DNA from: Macrosoma leucophasiata
Taxonomy: Eukaryota > Arthropoda > Insecta > Lepidoptera > Hedylidae
Direction: 5' to 3'
DNA: 64,000 bases
NCBI GenBank assembly: GCA_036365455.1
Contig: JAWQUS010000002.1
Location: 4,712,001-4,776,000, forward strand
Within the stretch, counting starts at the first letter, position 1; every line of letters starts with the position of its first letter. Of the stretch, positions 33,101 to 42,042 are shown in pieces. The notes beneath the pieces were generated by a model that saw only the letters and a list, made by a program, of their open reading frames with translations, ran no database searches and was not told where the DNA came from. A program made the position numbers and the translations under genes.

Positions 33101-36100
33101 ATAGGTAACGAGGTGATGCCTACGTCCGCGAGCTTCATCATTATAACTCTACCATCAGTAAAACTACATAGCTATACTAGCAGAGAAGAAAGGGTGCCAA
33201 CGAAGTTCCATTAGCAATCGAACCTGTCATCTCTGTCAGTGTAGTATTCGTCGAAGGTGAGTGGCGAGCACACGAGCTTGGTGAGATGGTCGAGCCGCGC
33301 ATAGTAGTTGAAGTGTAGAATACGGTCCCCTTCTATAGTAGTCGGTGGGGCGTCCATAGAGTACTCGTGCTCTGGAAGTATTTAGTTCATTCACATTGAT
33401 AGTGAATGTGTGTAACTATGAACTACTTTTGTAATGTACGGCCCTGTAATTTCCGGCACAGAGGCATAATACCACAGGCCTCAGAAGTGGTAACGCATCT
33501 GCATTTTGACCTCTGGTCTTTGTGTGGGTGGCTTTAGGCGTCAGTCATCACTTAACATCAATGTGAACTGCATGCTTGTTTGCCACTTGTAATGACATAA
33601 AAAAAACAAATTAGAGAGAACATAATAACTATTAATTTTTGTGTGTGTGTGTGTGTGCTTATATATCATGAAAAAGGTAACTTTATAAACAGTTGTGTCT
33701 AATCCTACGATTATAAATCTTAGAATCGGTTGGAATTACACTACTTAAGCGACCACTAGACACAAGTAAACAAAATACAGAAACAATTACACGCACACAT
33801 TTAAACATCTAGGCGATAGGTATAGGCCCATTTGGGCTTGTACTTTTACAGAGGGGAAAGCCTGCATATGGCTGCTCCTCTCCAGTGTTGCTTTATGGTT
33901 CCATTATAATATGTCAATGATTTCAGCTACAAACTTCATAAGACTATGTGAATTCACAAGTGACTTACTCAAAAGATGGTCTTTTCTGCCGATGGCGAAG
34001 GTCTCGCGGACTTTTCGGCCGACGTGATCAATCTTCACCGCATCCATGTTGTCTACGCGATGTTTGTACCACTCATAACTGTTTACAATGATAAAAGTAC
34101 AATAAACTGTTTTCTAAAATAAAATATCAATACAAATGAGGGACTGACAGACACATTGATCTATCATTGGCAAGAGTTCCAATGTTGGAGCTCAAGGGGG
34201 TAGCACCACCATGATATGTTCTTAGGTTTTCGCGAGCTACACTCATTGAAATAAAACTATTTTTACGGATTTATCTCGCGTATATTAAACTAAAATGATT
34301 TTTAAAATCAACCCGACGTTTCGGTCGCTTTTCAGCTTCCGTGGTCCCGGGCATCGGGAACGCCTTGCGTAGCGTTCAGGATTAACACAATAATTACTTA
34401 TGGTATCTTGAGGTCTTGCAGACTGCTGCGGCTGGGATTTAATCTTGCTAAGTATGGGATCCCATGATGTTGATAATCGCCATCCATCTTCTCTATTGAA
34501 ATTTGGGTGTTTTTTAATTTCAATAGCCTCGCGTACCATTCGTGGAATGGGTTTGTGTTCTCTAGCGAGTATTTGAATTTTATCAAACCGGATGTAATGG
34601 TTCGGCTTATCCGCTATGTGTTCACACCATATTATTAATTTATTTAGTTTTTAGTGCACATAATAAATGTATATAAGGCAGCTACTACATTCTCTACCAT
34701 TTATCTGCCGTCAAATGGTAGTGTTCAGCACTATCGTGTTCCGGTTAGATAGTAATGTATGATCCCGTTAGAACTATCATAGGAACAACAGCTACGGTCT
34801 CGGGGGTGACAACGCATCTGCATTTTGGGCTCTGGTCTTTGTGTAGGTGTCTATAGGCTGCTGTCATCGCTAAACGTCAATGAGAACTGTATGCTTGTTT
34901 GCCACCTTCATTACATTAAAAAAAGTAGTAGTAAAATAAAATGTTTTGTATGTATATCTTCACGCCAGGTCCCTAACGGGGTAGGCAGAGAGTGTAGAGC
35001 GCCAGACATCCCGGTTCTGGCAAACCTCTCGTGCCTCGTCTACCTTCATCATTCTCTTCATACATGCACGCCGATTCCTAAGACTTTTGACCCCACCATC
35101 AGACAGAAAAATGTTTTCTTTCTAAATACCTCTACAAACAAGTGACTGACAGATACATTGATCTATCATTGGTACACAAGCGTGTAGTTCACATTGATGT
35201 TAAGTGATAACTGCAGGGTACCTACATAAAAACCAGAAATCAAAATAAAGATGCGTTGCTACCTCTGACACCTAAGGTGTCATAATATGTCTCTGTGATA
35301 ATTATTACGGGGTCATACATACTGTTTTAACATCTGTTTTTTTAGATATCTTTAGGCGGCAGTCATCACTTAACATCTATGTGAACTACTTGTTGGTGGC
35401 CATCACACCCTTAAAAAACCCCAAAAGGATTATCTATCTGTATCTCATTCCCACTACTAAAAACCTTTTTAAATCCACCAAAATCTTACGTGATGAGAGG
35501 GTCGGTGAGAGCGTAATCGTTGAAGATCTTGATCCTCTTGACGACTCCGTCTCGTTGGGAGTACGGTGAGAATTTCTCCATCAGCACCTTCTTGTAGTGG
35601 ACCACCTTGTGACTGCCTGGGTAACGCTGCTCAAAGTCTGCGCAAGGGAATATTCCTTGGAAAATCGTTGATAATGGGTGGAATGCTGATCATTTGCTGG
35701 TGGTAGAGTTCTGAGTGGAGCTCGAGGGCGTAGGCATCACAACAGTGTTCCGGTTAGATGGTAATGACTCTGTAATAACCATCACAGAGACATAACGACT
35801 ACGGTCTCAGTGTATCAGCACTTTAACCTCTGGTTTTTGTGTAGATATCTAGGCTGCAGACATCACTTAACATCAACGTTAACTGCATGCTTGTTTGTCA
35901 CCTTCTTATATAAAAAAAGAATATCGAGACATTTGTCCAGACAAAAGATAAACAGTCTAGACGAAAGCACGCAACTCTGTCTAACACCGATATTGATATC
36001 AAACTAGAGTAAACTGCCTCAGTAGCCTAGCGGTAGCAGGCCACTACTACTACGCTGAGGTTTAGGGTTCGATTCCCGGGTCGGGGACTATAAGATAAGT

Positions 36101-39100
36101 CGTTTATTTGCTAGAATACAATTACATTTTAAAGATCTTAATACTATTTGAATGTCAGAACATGTATTCAATCCGCAAGCGGATGTGCAAATGCTTGTAT
36201 GATACATTATTGATTTTACAAGATAATTATTATTACATTTTTATTTTTAAAGAAAAATGGAAAGAAAAATTTGACTTCAGGCGAGACTCGAACTCGCGAC
36301 CTACTGGGAATCTAGTCCAGCCGCTCTTCCAATTGAGCTACTGAAGTCCTGCCCGATTTGTCAAATCTTTCCTTCACATCTATTGCATTGCTTTATGGTA
36401 GCAGCAGCGCCATCTATTACCAGTCAAATTTTTCTTTCCACTTTTCTTTAAAAATAAAAATATTTCACAAGCATGTGTTAATGCGAAATAATATAAAAAA
36501 CTATTATTACATTATTTAAATTGATTGAGGTCAAACAAAGTTGAATTACATTAAAATTATAGATATTGTCTACTTAGATTAAGGTCATTGAAAACTTACA
36601 TAATATATTGGATTAATTAGGATAATTGGAGACAACGGTCTGAAATCCTTCTATTGAGATTTTTCCATTTTCTGGAAGATTCCCAATACCTCGGAGTTTG
36701 GTAATGTGCCCGGAGATGTCAACAGGCTGGCCACCTGTTACATGGGCCAAAACGTAACCGGCGAACGTAACGTGTTTGCATGTATGCTTGTATGCATACA
36801 TATACCCCTGCCTAACCCTTCGGGGATTACCAGCATGAAGTTGCGTATAAACTAGAGTGGCATATTTTCATCTAACCGCACACATGCTGGACAGTCCTCA
36901 TACTGGGTATAGACTGGGACTGTAGGTATAGCACGAAACAGACTTTACAAGCTTGAATTATTTTCCACTTTGATGGCTCCCAAATCGATGACTAGAGCGA
37001 AAGTTGCAGCTTCTAATCGCATATATGTCTTATGTGTCCTTCCACAATGCAAATGTTCGGACCCACAGCAGCCTTAGGCATTTGCGCTAACTTCATTTAG
37101 GGTGAGAGTGCCCTTTGCGCTCGGCTATTTCCCGATGAAGTAGGCTAGTGCCGTTCCGAGACGTGCCGCCTACATATAAGTCCTAAAAACTTCGATATGA
37201 CTTACCATCAGCAGATATATCTAGTTTCTCTACCCAAGAGGCCGGCGCGTCTAGATGCTTCTCTGTATCGACAACAGTTTGCCTATCTGAACAGTCCACC
37301 GCTATCTGCCGCCGGTGGAATGGCTCGCCGGCCAATAGGTGTTCCCAGCAGTTTAGATCTGATAGGTCATAGTTTAAGGTGCCTAGACCATTCGGGGATG
37401 TTTCCAGGTTAACCTGTAATGTGACATATGATTTTTTTTATGTAACGAAGGTGGTAATAGCATGCATTTCACATATATGTTAAGTGATCAGTTCCTACAA
37501 ACAAGTGCACAAAAATCTGAGATCTAAATATAGCCTGAGACCGAGACCTTTATGCCTCGTGCAACTTTAAATTGAATGAGATATGTCTCTCACTGATGTT
37601 AGAAGTCTATTGGAGTTTAAGGTCACAGTTGTCACCGCGCTACCAGATCGGCCTCCAAATTATAGATTATTACAACCGTTTTTTGATTACTCAGAAAAGC
37701 AGTAGAAGTGTGTTTGAGTTGTCGCGTTCTGGTTTCTTTTCTAATATTTTCGCTTACGAAGTTCGCGACAAACAATATTTGACAAAATACGTCCAACCAA
37801 GACGGCTTGCATAGATGGTTCATTGTATGAATGTATCTATCTTCACGCCAGGTCCCTTGCGGTGTAGGCAGAGAGTGTGGAGCGCCAGATATCCCGGTCC
37901 TGACATACCTCACGTGCTTTTTCTACATTCATTATTCTTTTCATACATGGTTTATTGATTGTACATTTAACATTGCTATTCAACTTGCAATGCAACCAGT
38001 CTTCTGGGCATGTTATCACAGAAGCTTAGTTATACGATCCATACATAACTTCACGCCTGTTATCCCGAAGGCAGAGGTAAAAGCATGCATTCAAGCATAC
38101 ATGCAAACACCCACGACTCGCCGGTTACGTTTTTTGGCCCATGTAACAGGTGGCGAGCCTGTTGCCATCTCCGTGCACATTACCAAACTCCGAGGTACTG
38201 GAAAACTTCCAGAATTGAAAAATCCCAATAGAACCAGAGATAAAGGATTTTAAACCGTTATCTCTGATGGCCACCGACCCGGGAATCGAATCCAGGACCT
38301 GTAGCCGTAGTAGTAGTGGCCTGCTACCACAAGGCTACTGAGGCAGTTGTCGGCACTGTCATCAGCTGCCAATCAAGGAGTGTGGTGGACGGAAGAAATA
38401 ATACATTGCTATGTAGGTAACTTGCGACTCAATATTTCAGTGATGATATAAGAGTTTAACCATCGCAGAGAGTTATCTATCACTGGCCCCGTAAGAACCA
38501 TCACAGAGACATAGGTCTCAGGAGTGTCAACGCATCTGCATTTTGACCACTGGTTTTTCTGTAGATGTCTCTAGGCTGTAATGTACGGCCCTGTAATTCT
38601 CGGCACAGAGGCATAACACCTTAGGCCTCAGAAGTGGTAACGCATCTGCATTTTGACCTTGGTCTTCGTGTGGGTGTCTATAGGCTGCAGTCATTACTTA
38701 ACATCAATGTGAGCTGCATGCTTGTTTGTCACCTTCCATGTATTAAAAAAAATGGAAGTAACTTGCACCATTTTCAATATTTCAGTGAATATATTCGAGT
38801 ATATGCGCATTGCGATTAGAGATGATATAATTAAATATACACTTATAAATACTTACATAATAATTTTCGTTATTGTAAACACTATCAAGATGCTGGTATT
38901 GGGGAGCATCAACAGGGTATGCGTTGCCTTCGCTTGGTTCAATAAAGAAAGGATCCTCCACGCCTTTGGACCCAGGCAGTATTAGGACCCAAGCGTGAGT
39001 GCGCCAACCGTCGATGTCATCTGCTGGTGGTTTCTCCAAGTCCTGGACAAACATGAAAAGGTGTGTGAAGGAATAGGATATGTTCCACCCACGAAAAGGG

Positions 39101-40749
39101 CGGATCTTCTGACGTTGGTTTTTTTTTATGTACCTAATGGAAGTGGCAAACAAGCATGCAGTTCACATTAATGTTTTTTTTTATGTAATAAACCTGGCAA
39201 ACAAGCATGCAGTTCACATTGATGTTAAGTGATGACTGCAGCCTATGGACACCCACACAAAGACTTAGGTCAAAATGCAGATGCTTTACCACTCCTGAGG
39301 CCTAAGGTGTTTTGCCTCTGTGCCGGTAATGACAGGGCCGTACATTACCACCTGACCGGAACACGATAGTGCTGAACACTACCATTTAGCGGCAAGTATA
39401 TTAGGTATAGGTGTGGTGTCTACGCCCGCGAGCTCCGTCACTGGAGTCACCAGTAAAATCTTAATCTTACCGCTATCCTCTTGTTTCGTATAGACTCGAT
39501 TTTGTTCATCTCTGCCTGCTTTTTGTCGGCGGCTTTCTGGTCCATTTCTTTGCAGTACTTGGACGTGAGGTCCGGCAGCGGTACGAGACGGTACCTGGGC
39601 TCTTCTTCAGGAGGTGGCGGTTCTTCTATAACCTGAACAATATAGTTGTAGTACAAGGTGTTTTATGACGTCAGAAAAGAAACGAATATTTCAGATTAAA
39701 ATAATAATTATAATGGCAACCCATAATACGTCCCACCGCTGGGCATCTCCCCTTTTTAGGAGGGAGGCCTGGAGCTTACTCCACCACGCTGCTCGAATGC
39801 GGAATGGTGGAGATACGGGTTAGTGGCCAACCCGCTGTCGGATGTTTTCAAACCGCCCATCAGGCCTCCGACAAGGTTTAACGACTGCTATCTATCGATA
39901 GCCACCGGGAGCGACGGCTTAACGTGCTCTCCGAAGTACGGAAACGCGCATTTTAATTTGCCGCTAGCGGTCACCCATCACACACCCGATCGCGCCCGTA
40001 ATGCTTGACCGAGTAGATCGCTTATGATCTACACCAGCCGCGGGGCGCGCTTCATTTTAGATTATTTAGTATAATTTTCTCTTGAGGTCTTCGAGTTGTT
40101 GAATAAAAAGTAAGGGAGAGATTCACAAATCGCACTACGACTTTACTACGCTTAAACTTCTCATACTTTACTGACACGAGGTCTTTTTAACTAATGGGCA
40201 TTCCTAATCCACACTCTTATTGCATGTATGCAATAAGAGTGTGGATTAGGAATGCCCAATAAATTTCTACTGAGTACGTACTTTATATTGCATGTATTTT
40301 TGTGTTTTAAAGTGACAACTTACCTACCTCCGTTTCATGAGAAATTTTCGCGCATATGGTCCTATGTGGCGAAGTTTAAAAGTTAGCCGCCGCGTCGGCT
40401 TGCGGAAAGTTCTTGTCGATTTGACGTTTACGATTAGAATTGGGTACATTTTTCTTTTCACGTCGTAGTGTGCACCAATCAGCCCGGAGACTAAGACGTG
40501 GACTAAACATGGATCACGCAGGATCACGATAGTGGCCTAAAAATAACAACTGACCTCAGTTTCGTCAGGAATTTCCGTGCATGTGGTCCTATATCTTATA
40601 GCCATGCACACATCTCGTTTTGCACAGCCCACGACCACGTACGCATCGTAGTGGGCACCAATCAGCCAGGAGATCAGGACGTGGGCAAGCTCGAATGGGT
40701 TCCCACTGCGCCGGACTATCGCTGTGTATGGAGACATGATGCGCTCCGG
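24176..40749 (-). CDS. DRC7: Dynein regulatory complex subunit 7 homologue, 5' end not found
   Basis: Exons (minus strand): 40749-40555, 39632-39471, 39042-38857, 37413-37206, 35637-35490, 34078-33969, 33371-33224, 31563-31287, 29428-29207, 27540-27424, 26801-26712, 25605-25514, 24332-24176. They total 2112 nt and keep one frame throughout (703 codons plus TGA). GT/AG borders are usual except the weak donor gttcga at 33223. Landmarks follow human DRC7 in order: LIGAHYDAYVV, GWRTHAWVLILPG, PFFIEPSEGNAYP, APASWVEKLDIS, YEWYKHRVDNMD, EVYARNPDMSAKDDVW, TLHVALFDTERNEAAKKG, REQCINDFKAKQLARQ, LEVRLTRHKDLSAPRF. DRC7 belongs to the nexin link of motile cilia and sperm flagella. The first exon here starts within the transglutaminase-like region, so about 170 N-terminal residues are missing. 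Human has GNC where this protein has GNP, so the Cys is absent. Confidence 0.92.
24372..24440 (-). mobile_element. Helitron-like 3' end fragment
   Basis: Reads actagctgtcccggcaaact followed by ttgtattgcctcac. On the minus strand it ends with CTAGT. It lies 40 bp outside the last DRC7 exon. Confidence 0.5.
24624..24797. repeat. 52-bp inverted repeat made of two S1 halves
   Basis: The stretch beginning taacgcatctgcattttaac on the plus strand is repeated in reverse at 24746-24797 with no difference over 52 bp. Both arms share a private deletion (gtgggtgataggctg instead of the usual gtgggtgtctataggctg). The separation is about 70 bp. DRC7 last intron. Confidence 0.88.
24826..25047 (+). repeat. 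222-bp element family D, copy 3
   Basis: Starts cacaccgcggacactccgcc and ends catattctctgc. It is flanked by cccggg at 24820-24825 and 25048-25053. It is nearly identical to 23388-23609. It lies in the last DRC7 intron. Confidence 0.87.
25074..25335 (+). repeat. MITE family E, right-truncated
   Basis: Left end catagagcaacacgg; the body shares gtgtgcgtgaaattgtttct and gtttcgtagtaatagacga with 25746-26043. The right inverted end is replaced by gcgaagcggaaagatcgct-type sequence. Confidence 0.7.
25746..26043. repeat. MITE family E, intact copy
   Basis: Ends atagagcaac and gttgctctat are inverted, and the sub-terminal ggggagtagccat and atggctactccc also pair. About 298 bp, no open frame of note. 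Partial relatives: 4275-4535, 25074-25335, 33740-33895. Confidence 0.85.
26055..26232 (+). repeat. Family O repeat
   Basis: Contains gtgacgtttgtcgaccattt and gaccaatgccggactatcag, as at 1-175. DRC7 intron. Confidence 0.6.
26235..26700. repeat. MITE family Q, 11 bp from a DRC7 donor site
   Basis: Left aggtgcagacggaaaggtcc plus aacaatat and right atattgttggacctttccgg plus ctgcaccct form inverted ends of about 30 bp. The right end stops about 11 bp inside the intron whose donor is at 26711-26710, so it sits next to the 5' splice site on the minus strand. About 465 bp. Confidence 0.82.
26815..27027 (-). repeat. tRNA-derived SINE (family S2), minus copy
   Basis: Complement of the S2 body (cgattcgccggttacgtttt, caggtggcgagcctgttgac, ccagagacaatggatttta). 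It is joined head to head to the plus copy starting near 27012. DRC7 intron. Confidence 0.75.
27012..27275 (+). repeat. tRNA-derived SINE (family S2), plus copy
   Basis: The head carries the B-box ggttcgattcccgggtaag. The body reads tttatctctggttctattgg, ggctcgccacctgttacgtg and ttcggggattacaggcgtga. Confidence 0.82.
27578..27966. repeat. Inverted dimer of tRNA-like SINE units, copy 2
   Basis: The most complete copy. A reversed unit (ttgacttcaggcgagactcg...) and a direct unit (acttcagtagctcaattgga...) are separated by a spacer that itself pairs (cctgcccgatttgtcaaatc / gatttgacaaatcgggcagg). The direct repeat aaataaataatt lies at 27566-27577 and 27967-27978. The 3' tail reads cacaagcatgtgttaatgcg, aaataatataaaac. 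It starts only 25 bp outside the DRC7 exon acceptor at 27541-27543. Confidence 0.85.
27979..28390. other. DRC7 intron, nothing recognised
   Basis: AT-rich with a short (CAT)n at about 28183-28195. No repeat family identified. Confidence 0.3.
28459..28806 (-). pseudogene. Decayed duplicate of a DRC7 exon
   Basis: This 348-bp block aligns end to end, without a length change, with 29052-29399. It carries an open copy of most of the real exon 29428-29207 (EPTLHVALFDTERNEAAKKG) and a donor-like gtaaag after KEQ at 28613. The first seven codons and the acceptor of the real exon (ttccag) are absent: no AG precedes it for over 40 bp. It lies downstream of the real exon on the gene strand, so it is best read as a non-used duplicate. 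Confidence 0.85.
28905..29035 (-). repeat. SINE-like family S1, partial
   Basis: Complement of the S1 3' half (caaacaagcatgcagttcac, tgatgactgcagcctc). It lies between the two DRC7 exon copies. Confidence 0.65.
29455..29816 (-). repeat. Interspersed repeat family J, copy 1
   Basis: Complement of a 360-bp repeat that starts gcatattgccagtgtcaagt and ends ctttcaaggttgcc. Plus copies: 47500-47835 and 55576-55905. No inverted ends seen. DRC7 intron. Confidence 0.75.
29898..30478. repeat. MITE family G, copy 2
   Basis: Ends gtagtaggggagcacaggat and tcttgggctcccatactata pair. Long sub-terminal arms contain cgcgtcagataaagatatgg and taacttaatctgacgcgctg. Same family as 12171-12738. DRC7 intron. Confidence 0.78.
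30631..30804. repeat. Perfect palindrome, 84-bp arms, 6-nt spacer
   Basis: Arms 30631-30714 and 30721-30804 are exact reverse complements (I compared them base by base); the spacer is agcagg. The arms contain cagcagtggacatctttcgg, a phrase related to RTE-type tails. DRC7 intron. No other copy is in the window. Confidence 0.95.
30828..31060. repeat. Fold-back MITE family H, copy 2
   Basis: Ends gattcacagactgcactacg and gtcgtagtgcagtttgtga are inverted. Family as at 16224-16351 with a longer centre. Confidence 0.65.
31088..31203 (+). repeat. SINE-like family S1, 3' part
   Basis: gtgtctataggctgcagt (with the variant gtaagtgtctatagg) to tgcatatttgtcac. About 85 bp downstream of the DRC7 exon on the plus coordinate. 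Confidence 0.6.
31585..31690. repeat. Family P fold-back MITE, diverged
   Basis: ttgcaccaagatatttgtta, ttgcaacatttcacatcttt and gagttagagaaggttgtaaa correspond to the two arms of 53985-54118. It starts 22 bp upstream of the DRC7 exon at 31563. Confidence 0.6.
31735..32665 (+). repeat. Minisatellite with 215-bp higher-order period
   Basis: Subunits of about 70 bp built on gcgctacgggtgggac, atacttagataagagttacg and gctacggaaggg. The marker phrase ttacgaatgaaagctacgga occurs near 31801, 32016 and 32231, i.e. every 215 bp (three subunits). Two or three plain subunits follow to about 32665, then a short degenerate end. DRC7 intron. No protein-like frame was recognised. Confidence 0.92.
32732..32795 (+). 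repeat. SINE-like family S1, head only
   Basis: actggtgtttgagctccagtg then gagctcgcgggcgtaggta. Truncated after the first 55 bp. Confidence 0.55.
32843..33090 (+). mobile_element. Jockey-type LINE 3' tail
   Basis: tgctcaacggtgcggttttc, caaattgtggaacgaacttc, ggtgttcacccagtgctaca, ctcccctggtgtagcaaatg and gaccacttttcatcaggtgg match 47178-47420. 5'-truncated. DRC7 intron. Confidence 0.8.
33430..33606 (+). repeat. SINE-like family S1, 3' two-thirds
   Basis: gtaatgtacggccctgtaat to cttgtttgccacttgtaatg plus A run. It begins about 60 bp upstream of the DRC7 exon at 33371. Confidence 0.7.
33740..33895 (-). repeat. MITE family E, partial minus copy
   Basis: Complement of gcaacactggagaggagcag and the aagcccaaatgggcctat block of 25746-26043. 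Confidence 0.6.
34700..34926 (+). repeat. SINE-like family S1
   Basis: tggtagtgttcagcactatc to ttgtttgccaccttcattac plus A run. Diverged centre. Confidence 0.65.
34950..35106 (+). repeat. Interspersed repeat, family M
   Basis: cttcacgccaggtccctaac then cctcgtctaccttcatcatt and cttttgaccccaccatcaga. Matches 14040-14250. Confidence 0.7.
35160..35312 (-). repeat. SINE-like family S1, partial
   Basis: Complement of the S1 3' half, diverged (gtagttcacattgatgttaa). Confidence 0.55.
35696..35918 (+). repeat. SINE-like family S1, shortened
   Basis: ctggtggtagagttctgagt to catgcttgtttgtcaccttc plus A run. Confidence 0.65.
36015..36845 (+). repeat. tRNA-derived SINE (S2) split by a later insertion
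   Basis: The head at about 36015-36095 (gcctcagtagcctagcggta, A-box-like; gggttcgattcccgggtcgg, B box) and the body at about 36620-36845 (tctggaagattcccaatacc, caggctggccacctgttaca, ttcggggattaccagcatga) are separated by about 530 bp that contains the inverted SINE dimer 36240-36501. Confidence 0.7.
36240..36501. repeat. Inverted dimer of tRNA-like SINE units, copy 3
   Basis: The reversed tRNA-like unit is complete (ttgacttcaggcgagactcg). The direct unit has lost most of its tRNA part and keeps its tail (cacaagcatgtgttaatgcg). The direct repeat tattattacatt lies at 36228-36239 and 36502-36513. Confidence 0.8.
37430..37565 (-). repeat. SINE-like family S1, diverged
   Basis: Complement of S1 3' half: tttatgtaac...ggtggtaatagcatgcattt and gatcagttcctaca. 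Weak match. Confidence 0.4.
37838..37950 (+). repeat. Interspersed repeat, family M
   Basis: cttcacgccaggtcccttgc, gtgtaggcagagagtgtgga. 3' part lost. Confidence 0.6.
38045..38345 (-). repeat. tRNA-derived SINE (family S2)
   Basis: Complement of the full S2 order: tail aacttcacgcctgttatccc, cgactcgccggttacgtttt, ccagagataaaggattttaa, then gggaatcgaatcc (B box) and ctactgaggcagt (head). Confidence 0.82.
38465..38752 (+). repeat. SINE-like family S1, two tandem fragments
   Basis: A first fragment to about 38577 and a second from gtacggccctgtaattctcg to cttgtttgtcaccttccatg plus A run. Confidence 0.65.
39122..39455 (-). repeat. SINE-like family S1, tail fragment plus full copy
   Basis: 39122-39175 repeats the S1 tail, and 39181-39455 holds a nearly complete minus copy from the tail to the gcgagctccgtcactggag head. 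The head ends about 16 bp from the DRC7 exon donor at 39470. Confidence 0.75.
39712..40065 (+). repeat. LINE-derived repeat, unclassified
   Basis: cccaccgctgggcatctccc, ttactccaccacgctgctcg, cttaacgtgctctccgaagt. Phrases of this kind occur near the 3' ends of RTE-type LINEs in Lepidoptera. No open frame. Confidence 0.45.
40122..40170. repeat. Fold-back MITE family H, half copy
   Basis: gagattcacaaatcgcacta cgactttacta as in the left arm of 16224-16351; the right arm is missing. Confidence 0.5.
40195..40258. repeat. Perfect palindrome, 30-bp arms, 4-nt spacer
   Basis: tgggcattcctaatccacac... is mirrored exactly around the spacer tgta at 40225-40228. DRC7 intron. Confidence 0.93.
40328..40536 (-). 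pseudogene. Decayed duplicate of a DRC7 exon with filler DNA
   Basis: Parts align with the real exon 40749-40555: LVHVLVSGLIGAHYDV at the 5' side and the ataggaccatatgcgcg... block at the 3' side, followed by a donor-like gtaggt. An acceptor-like tttttag precedes it. The middle (about 40370-40459) is replaced by sequence that recurs at about 41655-41739. The frame is open, but 209 nt is not a multiple of three, so inclusion would shift the DRC7 frame. Confidence 0.8.
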
Positions 40750-40784
40750 CTGTGAGATGGAATATCATATTATTGTATGTCCCC

Positions 40785-40892
40785 AAAACTACACAGAGGC
40801 AAAATAACTGAAGCTTTAGGTGTGGCAACACATACTTACACTTGTATGTAAGTGTGTCTATAGGCTGCAGGCATCACTTAACATCATTTTTT
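40785..40892 (+). repeat. SINE-like family S1, diverged
   Basis: gtgtctataggctgcaggca, tcacttaacatcattt. Short fragment. Confidence 0.45.
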
Positions 40893-41962
40893 TTGGTGTG
40901 GCCCATGGACAGTGAACATTTAATGAAATGCAATGATTTCATGAAATTCTCAATCACTTCATGATAATTATGCTCAATTAGCGATATTTTACGGCATACA
41001 CACTTGAAGATTGTTTTCTTTAGTTTTACTATTGATCGCTAGATGGCGCTTAACCCATACGTTCTCTGAAATGGACTGAATTCTCATGTTGATACTCATC
41101 TGGCTATTCAACAATAGATGGCAATACACGTACAATTTTTTTTTAGTTTCCGTAATAAAAGTTGTATACAAATAAACAGACAGTATTAAAAAAACAATAT
41201 CACGTAATTTTAATGTGCCTTAAAAACTACATAAAAATATAATTTGTGTCATGTCATACAAAAAAAAAATAAAAAGGTCCTACCTCTTTCAAATTCCGCG
41301 AATTCGAATAAAACTTTAATTCGAAATACGAATTCAAATTAATTGTTTTTGGGCGAAGGAACAAACAACTGAGTAGATTCCATGATTGTTTTGTAACAAG
41401 TCATAAACGGTTCATTGTCGGGTGAGGGAGGGGCGCGGGGGTGCCCACCCCACAAATTGAATACGAAGTTGGGCGAAAACAAAGTCGACGGCCGCAACTT
41501 CTACGACTTCCAACTTTCACTTTCCGATGAAAACTTTTCAGCACTTTCGCTGTCCATTTTCTTTTCTTTTCCCACCCCCCCCTTTTCTTTGTACTTTTTT
41601 ATTGTTCGCGGCCGAACTACGTTTTTCTGTGATTCAACTTTTAAAGTGTTGTGCGAAGTTTAAAAGTTAGCCGCCACGTCGGTCCGCGGAAAGTTCTTGT
41701 CGATTTGACGTTCACGCTTAGAATTACATTTTTCTTTTCTTACTTTTAAATTTGTTCGTGGCTTTTGTGTGCATAAGGCCTAGTATTTTTTTTAAACGAT
41801 AGGCGAACGCACCATGTTTATGTACATTGATAATAAGTGAATTCATCGAAATAAGAATTAGAGATCTACATTGAGTTTGCCTGCAGACCTATGTCCTCGA
41901 GCACTATCAATAGAGCACTACCACCAGATTAGCTGTTTATATTTCAATTGAGCTATTATTAA
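40893..41962. other. Region upstream of the first DRC7 exon found
   Basis: AT-rich except 41410-41740, which is mixed and holds the 85-bp stretch (gaagtttaaaagttagccgc...) also found inside the duplicate exon at 40370-40459. I searched the minus strand for the DRC7 N-terminal region and saw nothing convincing. Confidence 0.35.
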
Positions 41963-42042
41963 AACAGCCTCGGAAGTCTAGTGGCAGCAGGCCACTACTA
42001 CTACGCTGGCGTCCTGGGTTCGATTCCCGGATCGACGACGCG
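41963..42042 (+). repeat. tRNA-derived SINE (S2) head
   Basis: gcctcggaagtctagtggca (A-box-like), then gggttcgattcccggatcga (B box). The body is not found downstream. Confidence 0.65.

Noticed and set aside
33224..33371. DRC7 exon extended past 33224
   Set aside because: Reading on gives RFDC and a stop; using the weak gttcga donor joins in phase to the exon at 31563, which continues the family alignment.
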